DNA of 64,000 nucleotides, taken from Pachypanchax playfairii (taxonomy: Eukaryota; Chordata; Actinopteri; Cyprinodontiformes; Aplocheilidae). Below are positions 22,261 to 35,700 of the stretch, one piece after another (the stretch's first letter is position 1; every line of letters starts with the position of its first letter). Where the stretch lies: assembly GCA_006937955.1 (NCBI GenBank), contig SSNP01000031.1, forward strand, positions 2,815,928 through 2,879,927. Direction: 5' to 3'. A program made the position numbers and the translations under genes. The notes below the pieces were generated by a model. That model worked only from the letters and a program-made list of their open reading frames with translations, was not told the origin of the DNA and ran no database searches.

Positions 22261-22941
22261 GAAAAAAAAACGCTGACGTCACGTGATAGACTGGTGAATG
22301 CATGTAAATATGAGGAAAAACCGATTGAAACCAAGGAGATTAAATGCTCAAATTTGTTTCTAAATGGAGAGACGCTTTACGTCAGTGACGTCACATGCAG
22401 TTTCCGTTTAATTCATTATTTCTGCTTTGAAACTAACTTGTTGCGTATGCGCGCGCGCGGAAAAAGGAGGAACCTGACTTGACAGCTGTCAATTCACCTG
22501 TACGTTTACGTCAGTCACCGGAAACTACATGCCAATTTCAAAATAAAACGCTTGGAAAAAACGTGAAAAATTCAGCACCTGAAGGATTTTGAGATTAATG
22601 ATCCTTTAGACTTTTGTAAATAGAGCTACTTTCAGTATTTTTAATATATATTCTCTGTTTTGTTCGAACTCAGAACATGTTTAATCCATTTACTGGAAGA
22701 AAATGAAACAAGCCTTCAGTCGTTTTTCTGGTTTTATTTGCTAAAGAGTAAGAACCTTGACAGGAAGTAAATTTGATCCAGTCTGACTTGACACTGTTAG
22801 AACCGACAAACACCCGAAACGCTTCACACTTTCCTGTCGGACGTTCTTTTCTTTGCTGTACTTCGTTTGTTTGTTTGACAGTCAGAACCCGAGCACGCGG
22901 CTCTTTTACAGTCACAGTGCGCAGAATCTGAACCAAAACAG
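22261..22941 (+). promoter_or_regulatory. irf5: Probable irf5 promoter and non-coding exon 1
   Basis: Two exact CRE palindromes TGACGTCA (22274-22281, overlapping the E-box CACGTG at 22280-22285, and 22386-22393) and an ISRE-type GAAAATGAAAC (22699-22709) precede a candidate non-coding exon. That exon ends at 22941 with donor GTGAGT. The matching acceptor is CTGCAG ending at 23249, 44 bases before the irf5 ATG. Site use is inferred. Confidence 0.5.
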
Positions 22942-23293
22942 GTGAGTCCATCATTAGGCTGATCTGAGATCTGCTTCGGTGACTCGCAGATAAACTTTTC
23001 CCGTCAGATTAACGGCGTATAACCGATTAACTGTTAACTAACCGATCCGGTTGTTTAGTCTGGATGTCCAGAGTTACATCGGTGTGGAGGTACCGCATTT
23101 GAATAGTTAGAATCCATCCGCACAGTCCAGATCAGTTAATTAGATCCACATGGATCTGTCTCGGCTCAGGGTCAGAGTTTTTCCTCGTTAGACTCGAATC
23201 AGTCCTTTGAGACTGAGTCAAATCTTCACCTGTTCTTCTACACCTGCAGATCACAGTCCCCACCCCCTCCAAGTGGTCCTGATCTTGGCAGTA

Positions 23294-26200
23294 ATGAGTG
23301 TCCACCCCCGCAGGATCCGCCTGAAGCCTTGGTTGCTGGCTCAGGTGAACAGTGGCAGGTATCCTGGTCTCCAGTGGCTCAGCTCAGAGCACCGGCTCTT
23401 CCAGATCCCCTGGAAACACGCTACACGCCACACGCCAATATCAGACGAGGAAAACACCATCTTCAAGGTCTGACTTGAAACCTCACTTGTCTGTTTGCAG
23501 AACTTGTGATTCATGATGCAGGTGGTTGGCTCAGGGAGTTCTGATGATCTGATCCGATCCACCCCGTCATGTTCCTCCTCAACAGAACAGTGCCATTTGA
23601 AACTAGATCTAGATCCAAACCTGGAGACTTGCTCCAGTAAAAAGAGTTCATGTGTTTAGTTGTCTTGTTGTTCATCACACAGCAGGATCAGCTCCTAAAT
23701 CAAAGGTTCAACTTCCTCCCGAAGGAAAGTTTCATTTCTTACTTTCTGAATGGAAACAGGCAGAACGGTTCAACTTATGATGTCATTTCCTCTTTTACTG
23801 CACAGAACTTCCTCTTTTTAGCCAGATTTCTGTGTTCAGACTGAAAGTTGTGTCGAATTCTGCTGTGAGCAAACAAACATTCATGTGACAGAAATTCGAA
23901 CAGTTGGACCTAGTCTGGCCTGGAAACAGACTCCGCCCACATTTGACATGATAAATCTTTTGTTGCTGCTGAAGTTGAGTTTCATGCCTGAGTTCAGTTC
24001 TGAAACTGGAGGCAGAGTGAGAGCAGTTTCCCCAAACTGCTCTGTAAACCCTGATCTGTGTCTTGTAGGCGTGGGCTGTTGAGACAGGGAAATATCAGGA
24101 GGGTGTGGACGAGCCTGACCCCGCCAAGTGGAAAGCAAACCTGCGCTGTGCTTTGAACAAAAGCAGAGAATTTCAGCTGAAATTTGATGGAACAAAGGAA
24201 ACCCCAGTCAAACCCTACAAAATCTATGAAGTGTGTGAGCATCCTGGCAACACAGGTGAGGACACACACCTGAGCCCTGAAAGGCTTTAGCCTTATGAAT
24301 CTGAAGATGCTTCCTGATGTCTGTTTTTGGTTTCAGACGGAGCGGACGATGACGATGAGGAGGTGAGGATGAAACGTGTTAAACAATCGGTGTGTTTGTT
24401 TCTGTCCTGACTGATTAAATTCATGTTAATTCTTTCAGATGCCAAACCTGATGGACCTTAACATCAGTAAGTGAAATGTGTTTATCAGGGTTTCCATGGT
24501 AATGCAGCTGCTGCTGCCACCATCTAATGATGTAATGTCTCAACAGACTCCCAGATCACTGAGCCGCCCTCCTTTAGCCCCTTTGGTTTATCTTCGAACG
24601 GGACGTTTGCACCTCCAAATGTGATCCAGATGCCCCTCCTCCCAATGACCTCTGATCTTCCAATGACCTCTGACCTCCCCATGGCCCCCAACCTGCAGAC
24701 TCCGGGGAGCTTCGGCCCACCAGGAGGTCTTGCTAACAGGCTCCAGGACCTGGTAATGCTGCCTTCTGCTGCTGCCACTGCTCATCCAGTGCCTGAATCA
24801 ATGGAGACCAGCAACATGGGCATTCAAAACCAGGTGGACCCTCAGAACCACCAACCTTGCAAGTACGACCTGCTGAGCAGTGTTCCATGTGAGTTTGACC
24901 TTTAAGGGATTAGAAGTATTCCTTGTTCTTCGTGTGTATGTAAAGGGTGGTCTGACTGTGCTTTCAGAGGTTTTTTCCAAATAGTCCAGAGTTCTGTCCA
25001 AAACTGAGTGTTGTGATACTTCAGAAGTAAGCAGTATTCTGGGCGAGAAGAACGCTCTCAACCTAGTGAATTGACAAACTTAGGAATGTCAGTATCATGT
25101 GTAAAATAACACATTAGAAAATTAATTTAATGAAACACTTTTTTTTAAAGGGTTAGGGTCCCATGGACACTGCTGAGCCCATTTTTTGGAATAAAACTGG
25201 TTTTACTTTCAATTAGGTGCAGTGCATTTTTTGTAAAGCTGTGCAGAAGTTTCCCCCCAAACTGTAAATTCAGACTTTATCTTTGTGGATAAAGAGGGTA
25301 ATGGACCATCAGTGTAGCAGTAAAGATGTTCCCATAAAACAACCATGTTTAAAATCAAAAGAGCTGGTCCAAGCACACAACCCTGTGGAACTCCATGTCC
25401 TCATGCTGGTACCAAATGCAGCAGGGTCCAGTTGGACCAGACCAAATAGTGATGTGTTCATAGTCACATGTCTGTGGACCAGCAGAAACAGTGAGGTTCT
25501 GGACTTCCTGACCCACTTGCTGAGGTTGTCTCACAGTACAGAGCCACAAGCGGATCTGTTTGTTGTTTGACAAGTGACATGAAGAGGTTGAACAGATTGA
25601 TAAGGAGGGCTGGTTCTGTTCTGGGGACTGATCTGGAGTCTCTTCAGTTGATTGTCCAAAGGAGGATTGTTCCAAAAATGAAAATCGTCACGGAGACCCT
25701 CATCATCCTCTTCATAACAGTAACTCAACAACAGAGTGTCTTCAGTCAGATGCTTCTTCAGAGCCGCTGCAGCACAGACCGCTACAGGAGATCCTTCTTG
25801 CCCCACAGCTAGAACCTTCTACAATGGCAATCTGAAGAAGAACTGAGCTACAACAACACTTAATTTCCCTTTGGGGATTAATAAAGTATTTTTGATTTGA
25901 TTTGATTTAAACTACTTCTGTAAAACTGTGACCTGTCAGCAGGAGAACCTCGGGGTGACCTGTCAGCAGGTGAGCCCCGGGGTGACCTGTCAGAAGGAGC
26001 ACCTCGGGGTGACCTGTCAGCAGGTGAGCCCCGGGGTGACCCGTCAGAAGGAGCACCTCGGGGTGACCTGTCAGCAGGTAAACCTCAGGGTGACCTGTCA
26101 GCAGGTGAGCCCCAGGGTGACGTGTCTGCAGGTGAGCCCCGGGGTGACCTGTCAGCAGGTGAACCTCGGGGTGACCTGTCAGCAGGTGGGCCCCGGGGTG

Positions 26201-27540
26201 ACCTGTCAGAAGGAGCACCTCGGGGTGACCTGTCAGAAGGAGCACCTCAGGGTGACCTGTCAGCAGGTGAGCCCCGGGGTGACCTGTCAGAAGGAGCACC
26301 TCGGGGTGACCTGTCAGAAGGAGCACCTCGGGGTGACCTGTTAGCAGGTAAACCTCAGGGTGACCTGTCAGCAGGTGAACCTCGGGGTGACCTGTCAGCA
26401 GGTGAACCTCGGGGTGACCTGTCAGCAGGATGACCTGTCAGCAGGAGAACCCTGAGGTTACTTGTTAGCAGGATGACCTGTCAACAGGTGAACCTCGGTG
26501 TGACCTGTCAGCAGGTGCACCTCAGGATAACCGGATGGAGATCAGCATAACTCATCATGTTGTGTTCATGAGTTTTTTTCTGCTTGAATGTGGAAACAGG
26601 TGATGGTGAAACCATGGTAACACTTCCAAAACCTTTTACTATTGTTGCCATAGTAACAGATCTGGACCTGAAGTTCCTGTACAGGGGGAAAACCATGGGC
26701 TCTTTAACGGTCAGTAACCCTCAGGGCTGCCGTCTGTACTACGGACACTTGGAACCAACCCCAGACCAGGTGGAGCTGTTTGGGCCTGTTACTCTGCAGC
26801 AGGTCCTGTTCCCGGGCACATCAGAGATCCAGAACCAGAAGCAGCGTTTCTACACCGAGGCCCTGCTGGATGTAATGGATCGAGGTCTGATCTTGGAGAT
26901 TCAGGAACAGGACATCTATGCCATCCGGCTGTGTCAGTGCAAGGTGTTCTGGTCTGGACCAGGCGTGCTGGAGCAGGGGCCACCAAACCCCATGGAGAGG
27001 GAGAGGAAGATCAAAGTGTTCAGCCTTAACAACTTCCTACAAGGTTTGTTTTCATCGTGTTTGTTTTCCTCATCTTCTGCTGCTGTTTCATGAATGTTCT
27101 TCTGTTCCTCAGGCCTCATTCTGTTCCAGAAAGGTGAAGCTCCAAACCCCCCTCCCTTTGAAGTCTACTTCTGTTTTGGGGAGGATTGGCCTGACAGGAA
27201 ACCCAAAGAGAAGAAACTCATCACCGTCCAGGTCAGTCAGCTGTTCAAATTCTTCCTGGTTTGTGCAGAACAGTTCTAAGGGTTCTTCTGGCTTTAGGTG
27301 GTTCCTGTGGTGGCTCGGATCTTGACGGAGATGTTCTCTGGAGAAATGAACTGGTCCACAGACAGCATCAGGCTGCAGATCTCAAACCCTGATGTGAAGG
27401 ACCAGACTGTGGAACAGTTTAAAGAACTCCAGAGGCTCCTGCAGAGCCAGTTGGGGGTCCAGGGACCCTGGGCTACCAGTGGTCCCCCCGGGACCCTGAA
27501 CACCCCCATGAACAGTGGATTCTCACTTGGTAGTAGCTGA
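23294..27540 (+). CDS. irf5: Interferon regulatory factor 5
   Basis: Eight coding exons: 23294-23467, 24069-24255, 24337-24362, 24439-24466, 24547-24888, 26600-27043, 27113-27231 and 27298-27540. Phases are consistent, for 520 aa. The start MSVHPRRIRLKPW is the usual family opening. The DNA-binding domain (about residues 5-120) shows the tryptophan repeats in KPWLLAQVNS, GLQW, IPWKHATRH, KAWAVETGKY and PAKWKANLRCALNKSR. A Pro/Met-rich linker with a small duplication (MTSDLP twice) follows, then the IRF-association domain with NPQGCRLYYG, QVELFGPV, YAIRLCQCKVFWSGPG and CFGEDWPDRKPKEKKL. It ends in a Ser-rich tail. IRF5 and IRF6 are close; LILFQKG...PPFEV and tail-to-tail adjacency to tnpo3, as in human, decide for IRF5. 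Vertebrate IRF5 acts downstream of TLR/MyD88 and enters the nucleus after phosphorylation and dimerisation. An AATAAA is at 27817-27822. Confidence 0.95.
25926..26520. repeat. 27-bp minisatellite in irf5 intron 6
   Basis: Over twenty units of 27 bp built on GGTGACCTGTCAGCAGGTGA plus GCCCCGG. Because 27 is a multiple of three, frames stay open on both strands (up to about 139 codons), but these are array artefacts inside an intron. Many units contain CAGCAGGTGAG, a near-perfect 5' splice-site sequence in the sense direction of irf5. Confidence 0.95.
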
Positions 27541-27980
27541 GAGGCGTCCTGTCCCAGACCCATGCAGTTTGACCATTGAACTGGGCCTTTAACCTTTGAC
27601 ACTGTGAGGTTCATTTCAGAGTTGCTTGGATCGTTTCCTCAGAACCAAATCAGTTTTTACCAGATTGTTGGCGGATCAGAACAAACTGCAGTCTTCCTGT
27701 AGATCAGCTGAGTGAAGCTTGGTGTCAGATTCCTCGTCAGGTGTTACTCAGACTGAAATCCGCAGTTCTGACCCAGTAACCAGCGTTCTGCATGCATGTC
27801 TGCAGAACTCGGTTCAAATAAAGCTGTAGTCATTGGATCTTCCTGCCTGAACAGCTGGAGTTCTTCATGTCAGTAAACACGGCTGTAGCATTTCAACACG
27901 TGTGTTTCAACATGTTTCACAGCACAGAAGCTGTTGGACATGTTATTGTATGTCACAAATACAAACTGCCAGCTTCCCTC

Positions 27981-28615
27981 CCTCAACCCATCAGAACCAG
28001 CGCTTCCAGGTCAGCTGGTACCAGTGACATGTTGAACCCATCAGAACCAGCGCTTCCGGGTCAGCTGGTACCAGTGACATGTTGAACCCATCAGAACCAG
28101 CGCTTTCGGGTCAGCTGGTACCAGTGACATGTTGTACCCATCAGAACCAGCGCTTTCGGGTCAGCTGGTACCAGTGACATGTTGAACCCATCAGAACCAG
28201 CGCTTCCGGGTCAGCTGGTACCAGTGACATGTTGAACCCATCAGAACCAGCGCTTCCGGGTCAGCTGGTACCAGTGACATGTTGAACCCATCAGAACCAG
28301 CGCTTCCGGGTCAGCTGGTACCAGTGACATGTTGAACCCATCTGAACCAGCGCTTCCGGGTCAGCTGGTACCAGTGACATGTTGAACCCATCAGAATCAG
28401 CGCTTTCGGGTCAGCTGGTACCAGTGACATGTTGAACCCATCAGAACCAGCGCTTCCGGGTCAGCTGGTACCAGTAATGTTGAACCCATCTGAACCAGCG
28501 CTTCCGGATCAGATAGTACCAGTAATGTTGAACCCATCTGAACCAGCGCTTTCAGTTCAGCTGGTACCAGTGACATGTTGAACCCATCAGAACCAGCGCT
28601 TTCGGGTCAGCTGTG
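27981..28615. repeat. 50-bp minisatellite downstream of irf5
   Basis: About 12-13 copies of a 50-bp unit beginning TCAGCTGGTACCAGTGACAT and including CCCATCAGAACCAGCGCTTC. The period is exactly 50 for the first nine copies. Later copies lose a few bases (GTACCAGTAATG). It lies between the irf5 poly(A) signal and tnpo3. Confidence 0.95.
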
Positions 28616-28619
28616 ACGT

Positions 28620-29772
28620 GTTGGATCCTTATTTGGACTGAAAATGAACCGTTTTTGTTTTTCACCATTTTAATGATTAAAAATTGAGAGACTCTGATTT
28701 GATTGTAAAATTGTGATATTTAATTTCCGTGTTGCTGCTCCAGCATTTCAAAGATGCATTGATTTCCCTCTGTAGCGCCACCATGAGGACACCTCTAGTA
28801 CACCTGCTGCTCAGGATGGCTCGTTCTGAACATTCAGACTTCCATCAGAGCGTCAGGTGACCACAAACAGAAACCAGTTGGACCAGAATCCCCAGCAGGA
28901 GGGGCCGTCTGCAGGTGCAGAAGGGACAGAAACCTGATGACATCTTTCATCACATGGTGTCAGATTACTGAAACACCTGAACTCAGGTGTGAACGACTCC
29001 CAGCAGCTTCTCAGATGGATCATCTGCTGGTTAAACTGGTCCACGTGGTTGAGCTTCACCTTCTCACACTGATGCTGAACCAACATTTAGTTGTTTCAGT
29101 GTTTGTTTATTGTTTACAACAAGGCGAAATCACTGATGATTTAACTGTGTCTGCCTCATTTCCCAGAGTTCTCTCTGTCTCACCTTATGGAAAAACAACT
29201 AAAATAAAATAGAACCAAAGATAAAATGTCAGAGGTGACGTCAAATCCTTCAGCGTTAGGCCTCCTTACGCTGCTGCTCACTCAAAGCATCAAGGGAAAT
29301 CTGTTGGCTCTTTTTTCTTTTTGGCACGGACAAAAAAAAACATCACAACCAAAGTCCCAAAAATAAATCTCTTAAAAACGATAGCAGGCACGTCCTGATT
29401 TATAACCAGTGAAGATCCAGCAGGAACTGATCTGCACCATTCATCCAGTGAGTCTTCCAGTCCTGACCCCGCCCACCCAGCACCACCTGCTGCAGGTAAT
29501 AACGGCTCAAGTGAGCTCAGGGTGGACTCTTGTCTCATCAGTCTTCATCAGGTTTCAGAGTGATTCGTTCTTTCACATTCAAAGTCCCTCCACTTCCTCG
29601 TCTTCATCACTTTAGATTCTGGTCTGAAGTCGCAGCTTTTTGCCGTCTCTGAATGTTGGTCAACTAAAAACCGAACCTGAAGATGGAGAACACGTCAGAA
29701 TGGGAACAGCTGAGAGGGAAACGTTACAGCTGTGTGTGTGAGCAGTTACCTGGTATCGTGTGAAGGTGGCAG
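28620..29772 (-). other. tnpo3: irf5-tnpo3 intergenic region and probable tnpo3 3' UTR
   Basis: No gene recognised. On the minus strand AATAAA (plus TTTATT at 29106-29111) is a candidate tnpo3 poly(A) signal about 660 bases past the stop codon. Confidence 0.4.
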
Positions 29773-32700
29773 CTATCGGAACAACCTGGTGAACTCTCTG
29801 ACGGCCCAGCACACCTGTTTACACTCCTCAGCACTGCAAACAGAAACCTCATGAACATCTGTATAATCCAGCTGACAAACATCAGCTGACTTGTCCGTTT
29901 ACGTCGTACCAACGCTGACCAAACGCCCCACGTTTCACAAAGTGGAAGCAGGAAGAAGCTGTTCACATGTTCCACATCTGTCTAACAGAGTGAGGCTGAA
30001 ATTCTTCAGACTTCACAAAGCTGAACACATTCTTCTGGAACCAAACCATTTGGAGCACAAAGATAAAATTCAATATCCAAATGGAGGAATTTTGTCCCTT
30101 CACTGATGCGACGGGTCTCAAGAACGTCACTCAGTCCACATCTGGCTCGTATCTTATGTTAAAAAAATGACTTATTCATCAATTAGAAGTGTTCCTGTCG
30201 TCCTTTCTCCCAAAACAAAGATCACAGAAACCTGAAAACTGACATGAATCAGCTTCACATACGGTTCAGGAATTTATTTGATAGCTACTCGTTACTGTAG
30301 CAGCTGTTTCTCTGAGACCTTGTTTTCAGTGTCTGTCTCAGCCACTCCATATATGGTCAGGCCACCAATTTTCTTGTCATCTTACATAGACAATCTCAAT
30401 CTTAAAAACACCAGCTGTAAGAGTCCGTCGGTCTGATACCCGTTCCAGCTGTCTGTCCTTCCATCCTTAACCTCCTCTCTCTCAAGCATTCTGCTCTAAC
30501 TTCCTGTTTGAAACTTCCGATCAGCTTTCTGTCCCTTCATGTCTCTCTGTGCTGACAGTCAGCTGATTAAATGATTCAGATGTGATGTACTTTTAAACTC
30601 TCGTTTGTCTGTAGCAACATAACATGAAAAGTTGAGGATGGATTTTCATTAAATTCGAAGGAAACATCTGGAATGGTTGAAGGAACAACTGATTAGATTT
30701 CGGGGGTGAAGCGGATCCCTGTATGGAGACCGAGCTGTCTTCACTGCGTGTGGAACTGAGGTGCTCGGTGGAGGTCTGCGCAGGCCAAGTGCTTTTCTAG
30801 TTATGTTTATAACTTGTTGCTTTGACTTTATTTTGCAATTGAGTGAAATAAACCACCGTAAAGCTTCTCATAAACTTCAGCTCAGCTTAAAACTTTTAGC
30901 AGACTCCAGCTGTGTAAGATCTTTGATTCAGCTCTCAGCAGTCACACTGCATTTCAGCAGGAAATTTCATTCTTTAAACTATTCGATGTTTAAAAATGTG
31001 AGCCGTTCAAAGAAACAGTCCCCTGCTGTTAGTCAGGTGAGCTCAGCCAGGTGTGGTCTGACTTCAGGACAAGTCTAAACTTGGGCTCCAGTTTTTCAGC
31101 GTTCCACCTTCAGATGGATGAGTCTCAACAAAAACCTGTTACAGCCTCAAGCTTTTATAAAGTCCCTGAACACCTCACCGTCTGTCAGCTTCATGTGTCC
31201 CTGAACGCCTCACTGATCCTGGTAGTATAAACAAGTTATGACTTGAGCATAAATAAAATCTGATGATCAGTGAGATCTGCTTGGATCCAGAGCCGTGGAA
31301 GCTCTTCAAAAACATCCACCAGTGACTCAGAGGACACAGAGCCATCTGGACGTCCCTCCCTCTGCTTGTAACTCACCTGGTGACTTGCTTATGGAAGTCT
31401 GTCAGCTGTTTGTGGGTGACCGTCACAGCCCCTCCTGACGTCTCCTTCGGCAGCCCTTTCAGGGCGTTTTCCAACCACCGACAGAACATCTAAAACACCA
31501 GAGAAAAAACATCACCAGACCAGACAGGACAGACCAGGACAGGACAGACCCGACAGGACAGACCAGGACAGGACACGTCGGGAGGGGAGGCGCCAGAATA
31601 TTAATTCTATCTATAGTGGACAGGAAAAATAAGATGTGATACAAAATGTCAAAGGATCAAAGTGATAAATGTTTCCATGGCAACACCTGAAAAACACTAG
31701 GTCATTGTGCAGATTCTGGTAACAATAAATAAATAAATCTGTTGGAGTCATTTAGCTGTTTAATATCTGATAGCTGAGAGATAAAATCTGCTTCTAGTCT
31801 GTTAGTCTTTGATGCTCCTCCATCTTCTGCCTGCAGGTGGAAAATGTTGAGGGTCAGGTGGGCGGAGTCTTTAAACATGTCCCGCTGTCCTGAGGCAGTG
31901 GGCGCTAGAGGAACCCAGCTTTACTTACCGGCCTGTTGAACAGCATCATCTCCCACAGCACCTCAGCAACATCCGGCAGCGTGTACGGTGGCAAACAGAA
32001 ACAACACGAGTGAATCAGCTGACTGACGAGCTGCTGGCCGTGTTGTTCCATGGCCTGACCAATCAGACGCTTCCTCACGTCAAAGTCTTCCTCATGCTGA
32101 AGATAAAAATGTTTTTTAGTCTCTGGAACATTCTCATGAGTGTTTTCTTGTTTAAACTGACTCACATCATTGGTGACTCCAGTGTGGACAAGGTCACGTA
32201 TGAACTTCATGACGCTGCAGTTGGCATCTCTGTGATCCAATGAGGTGGCAGCGATGGCACATTGGATGATGTGAACGATGATGCTGCTGCTGAGTAAAGT
32301 GACGGGACTTCTCTGGACAAACCTGGACACACAGAGACAAGAGGATGTCTGGTAGAAAGCAGGTGAAGTCAAACATCTGCAGGTTCAGGTCCAAACAACC
32401 AACCAGAGACGACAGAGAAGAGAAACAGACTGATGCAAGACGACAGGAAACAACAGGAAGTGAAGCAGAAACCAAATGTCACATCCACAGCAGATCTTCA
32501 GAGGTCCACCGGAGTCCAAAAGGAGACCAGGACTGATTATCATTAGTCAGATGGTCATAGTGTATGTGGGACGGTCCCTGACCACTCACCTGGTGGCCAG
32601 TCTAAACAGGTCGTCCACAGTGTCCGGGTGATTCCTCAGGTTGTTGGGCTGCTCCAGCAGCTGGAAGGTCGGCATGCACAGAGCCTGAAAGAGGAAGAGC

Positions 32701-35700
32701 AGCTTCGTCATCATCATTGTTTATCAGATGACTGCAGCTCAGAACAAGACGAGGAGCGTCAGGTGAGAGGAACAGGAAACAGCTGATCACATCCCACATG
32801 TTTCCAGGTGTGTGTTTACCTGCAACATATCAAGCAGTCCCTGCCTGCAGCCCTCCTCCATGCCGTACTCGTCCACCAGGATGCTGCCCAGGTACAGGAA
32901 GCAGGAGTGTGGATACACCTGGTACACACTCACCATCTGCTGACAACAAACATGTCATCCACGTTTCCATGGCAACAGATATTACTGTGATATCACCCAG
33001 GTTTGTGTGTCGCCTGTGTTTATATAAGATAGTGATATCAGTGACAGTCTACAGATGTGTCTCACCTGAGTGACAAGAGGCTGCAGCAGGGAGGCGGAGC
33101 CTTTTCCGACACATCGCACAGCAAACCGAAGGCAGCGGCAGCATCGCTCCACGATCCTGTTATCAGCCTGGTGAGCGTTCAGCGTCTCTGACAGCACCGG
33201 CCAAATCTAAAGGTGGGACGGACATTTTTACACTTTCATTTGCAAATATTCAAACGAGGTTTCCAGATAAAGATTTACCTCCTGGATGACCTTCTGACAG
33301 GGATGTGTCTGTCCGTTCTCCACAATGGGGTTTGTGTGTCTGAGAACAACAAGCATCAGTGTGTTAACAGCACGCAGCTTCAGTTACAGCCACTAAGTTT
33401 CATTGCAGGTAAACAGGAAACTCACCTGAAGATAACCGCCAGTCTGTCGAGCCACACCGTGGGGTCAGCTGATTTACCGTTAGCAGACTGTTCAGTGAGA
33501 AGCTGAAACAAAGAGTTTCAGTCTGAAAGTCCTTCAGATTTAAGAAACAAAGAAACACAAACACACACTCACCTTTTTCAGAGCCATCACCTGGACAGCA
33601 CAGAGGTCACTGAGACACTCTGCGATCTTCTCCAGAGGAAGACGAGCCAGGACCAGAGCTGTACCTGCACACGTCACATGACATCGCTGTGAGCATTAAA
33701 CCAGCCAGATGAAACCTCTGACCACTCAGGTAACCTAGGAGACTCTGTACACCTGCTGGTTTCCTTCAGCAGGTTGAATCTGAACTCACTGACAGACGAG
33801 TTCAGATTCAACCTGCTGGAATGAAGAAATCGTCTCCTTCCTGTCCACGTGGTCTGACTGATTTTATGAATCTTAATGATGCTTTAGGTCTAGAACAGGT
33901 GCAGGTACCTTTGAGGAGTCCGACAGCAGCTTCCGTGGACAGAGCAAAGGAGTCGAGGGAGCGAGCGATTTCCAGCAGGCCCTGGAAGTGCTGAGCCATG
34001 TGATCCCTGCACACTGAACAGATGTTGTGGATGGCCTTTGCTGCTGCAGACGCCAGAGGTTTCTCTCTGAGACCCTTCATCAGGTAGTTCAACACGGGGT
34101 CTGAAGCCGGAGCAGGACACAACAGCACGTTTCACTCAGAAAGTTTCAGACACAGAACAGCTGTTCCAGCTGTGGAGGATCAAGTACTTTCATAAAGGGG
34201 TTCATTAAAGGCTCATCTTCATGTCACACTAACCTGAGACCTGGTCCAGAACTATCTGGACCAAACGTTCTCCTGGACTGACATGCACATGTTTTAACCC
34301 CGCTGCTAAACCTAATCAAAGCCAAATCTGTCTGACCCGGTCCAGGTGGACACCACATGGAAACTCCTACAGCTGAGACGGGGACTATACTACAAACACA
34401 CCCTGAATGTTTCCATGGAAACAGACTTAAAGGAGAGAATACCGGAACGACAACAAGAAATGATCCATTCATCCATCCATTTTCTAAACCTGCTTCTTCC
34501 TGTTCAGGGTCGCAGGGAGCTGGTGTCTCCAGCAGTTTTTGAGCAAGAGGCGGGGGACAACCTGGACAGGTCTCCAGTCCATCACAGGGACACACATAGA
34601 CAAACAACCATTCACACAAGGGCTGAACGATTTTAGGAAAAAATCTAATTGCAATTTTTCTGGCTAAGGGTAATTTTCAAATGTGTTTATTAATAAAACA
34701 TGCTTATTCTTTAAAGTCCTTGACAAGAGGTAGTTGTTGCAATTCAAGAACTAAAAGCAACTTTTGACTGTTGTATAGAAAAAAGAAGCAACAAAACTTA
34801 AACTTTTCAAGATTTAAGCTAAATAAATAATAAATGCGCGTCACTTTCTCCAGATTTTTCATTAGACTTTTTCGCCAAACACTCATCATGCAAATGCTTG
34901 TGGTGATTTTTTTAAGTGTCGGTATAAGTTGGTCGTGTTTCCTCGACAAGATTAACACAAACCCTGTTTTTGATGCACATCTCCAGCCTGAAACCCAAAA
35001 TATTCCCGATAAAAGGGTGTACGGAAAAGGTTGATCCTGACTGATTAAGATGACCTGTCCATGCATACCACGCTGCTTAGTGACAAGCTTGGCAGAGCAT
35101 TTGGGAAACCACGTGTAGATTCTGGGTCAGTCAGGTGCGGCACACGCGTGTGTGCGCGCGCACACACAAAAACTGCTCTGTTGGCGATCACATGATTGCA
35201 TTTTCAGAAATCGCAATTTCGGTCATAAATTTCTAAATCGTTCAGCCCTGATTCACACAACCACTCACACCTAGAGACAATTTAGAGTTACCAATTAACC
35301 TCTTGCATGTTTTTGGACTGTGGGAAAAAACCCACCATGCACAGGGAGAACATGCATGTAGAAAGGTCTCAGCCTGGATTTGAACCCAGGACCTTCTCAT
35401 TGCAAGGCAACAGTTCTACCAACCCTGAACAAGTCACATGATCATACCCAGGAATCTTGGGTTTCTGTCCACAACTTCACTCATCTCCCCCACCAGCTCG
35501 ATGCTCGTGTACCGAACTGCCATGTGGACGCTCTCAGGAAGTAACACGACCTGCTGCAGAACCTCAGACACAGTTGGGTTGTTCTCTCTGGAAACAGACG
35601 GGACAAACGTCAGCAGTGGCACATTGGAACACAGACACTTTGTCTTGTCAGACACTCACGGATCAACGCTTTTTGCGATGGAAGCCATGATGAAGAGAAC

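Noticed and set aside
23207..23293. Upstream extension of the irf5 frame
   Set aside because: An acceptor at 23249 falls inside it and the family starts at MSVHPRR-like sequence.
25907..26433. Open frames of 103-139 codons on both strands
   Set aside because: They follow from a 27-bp period inside an irf5 intron.
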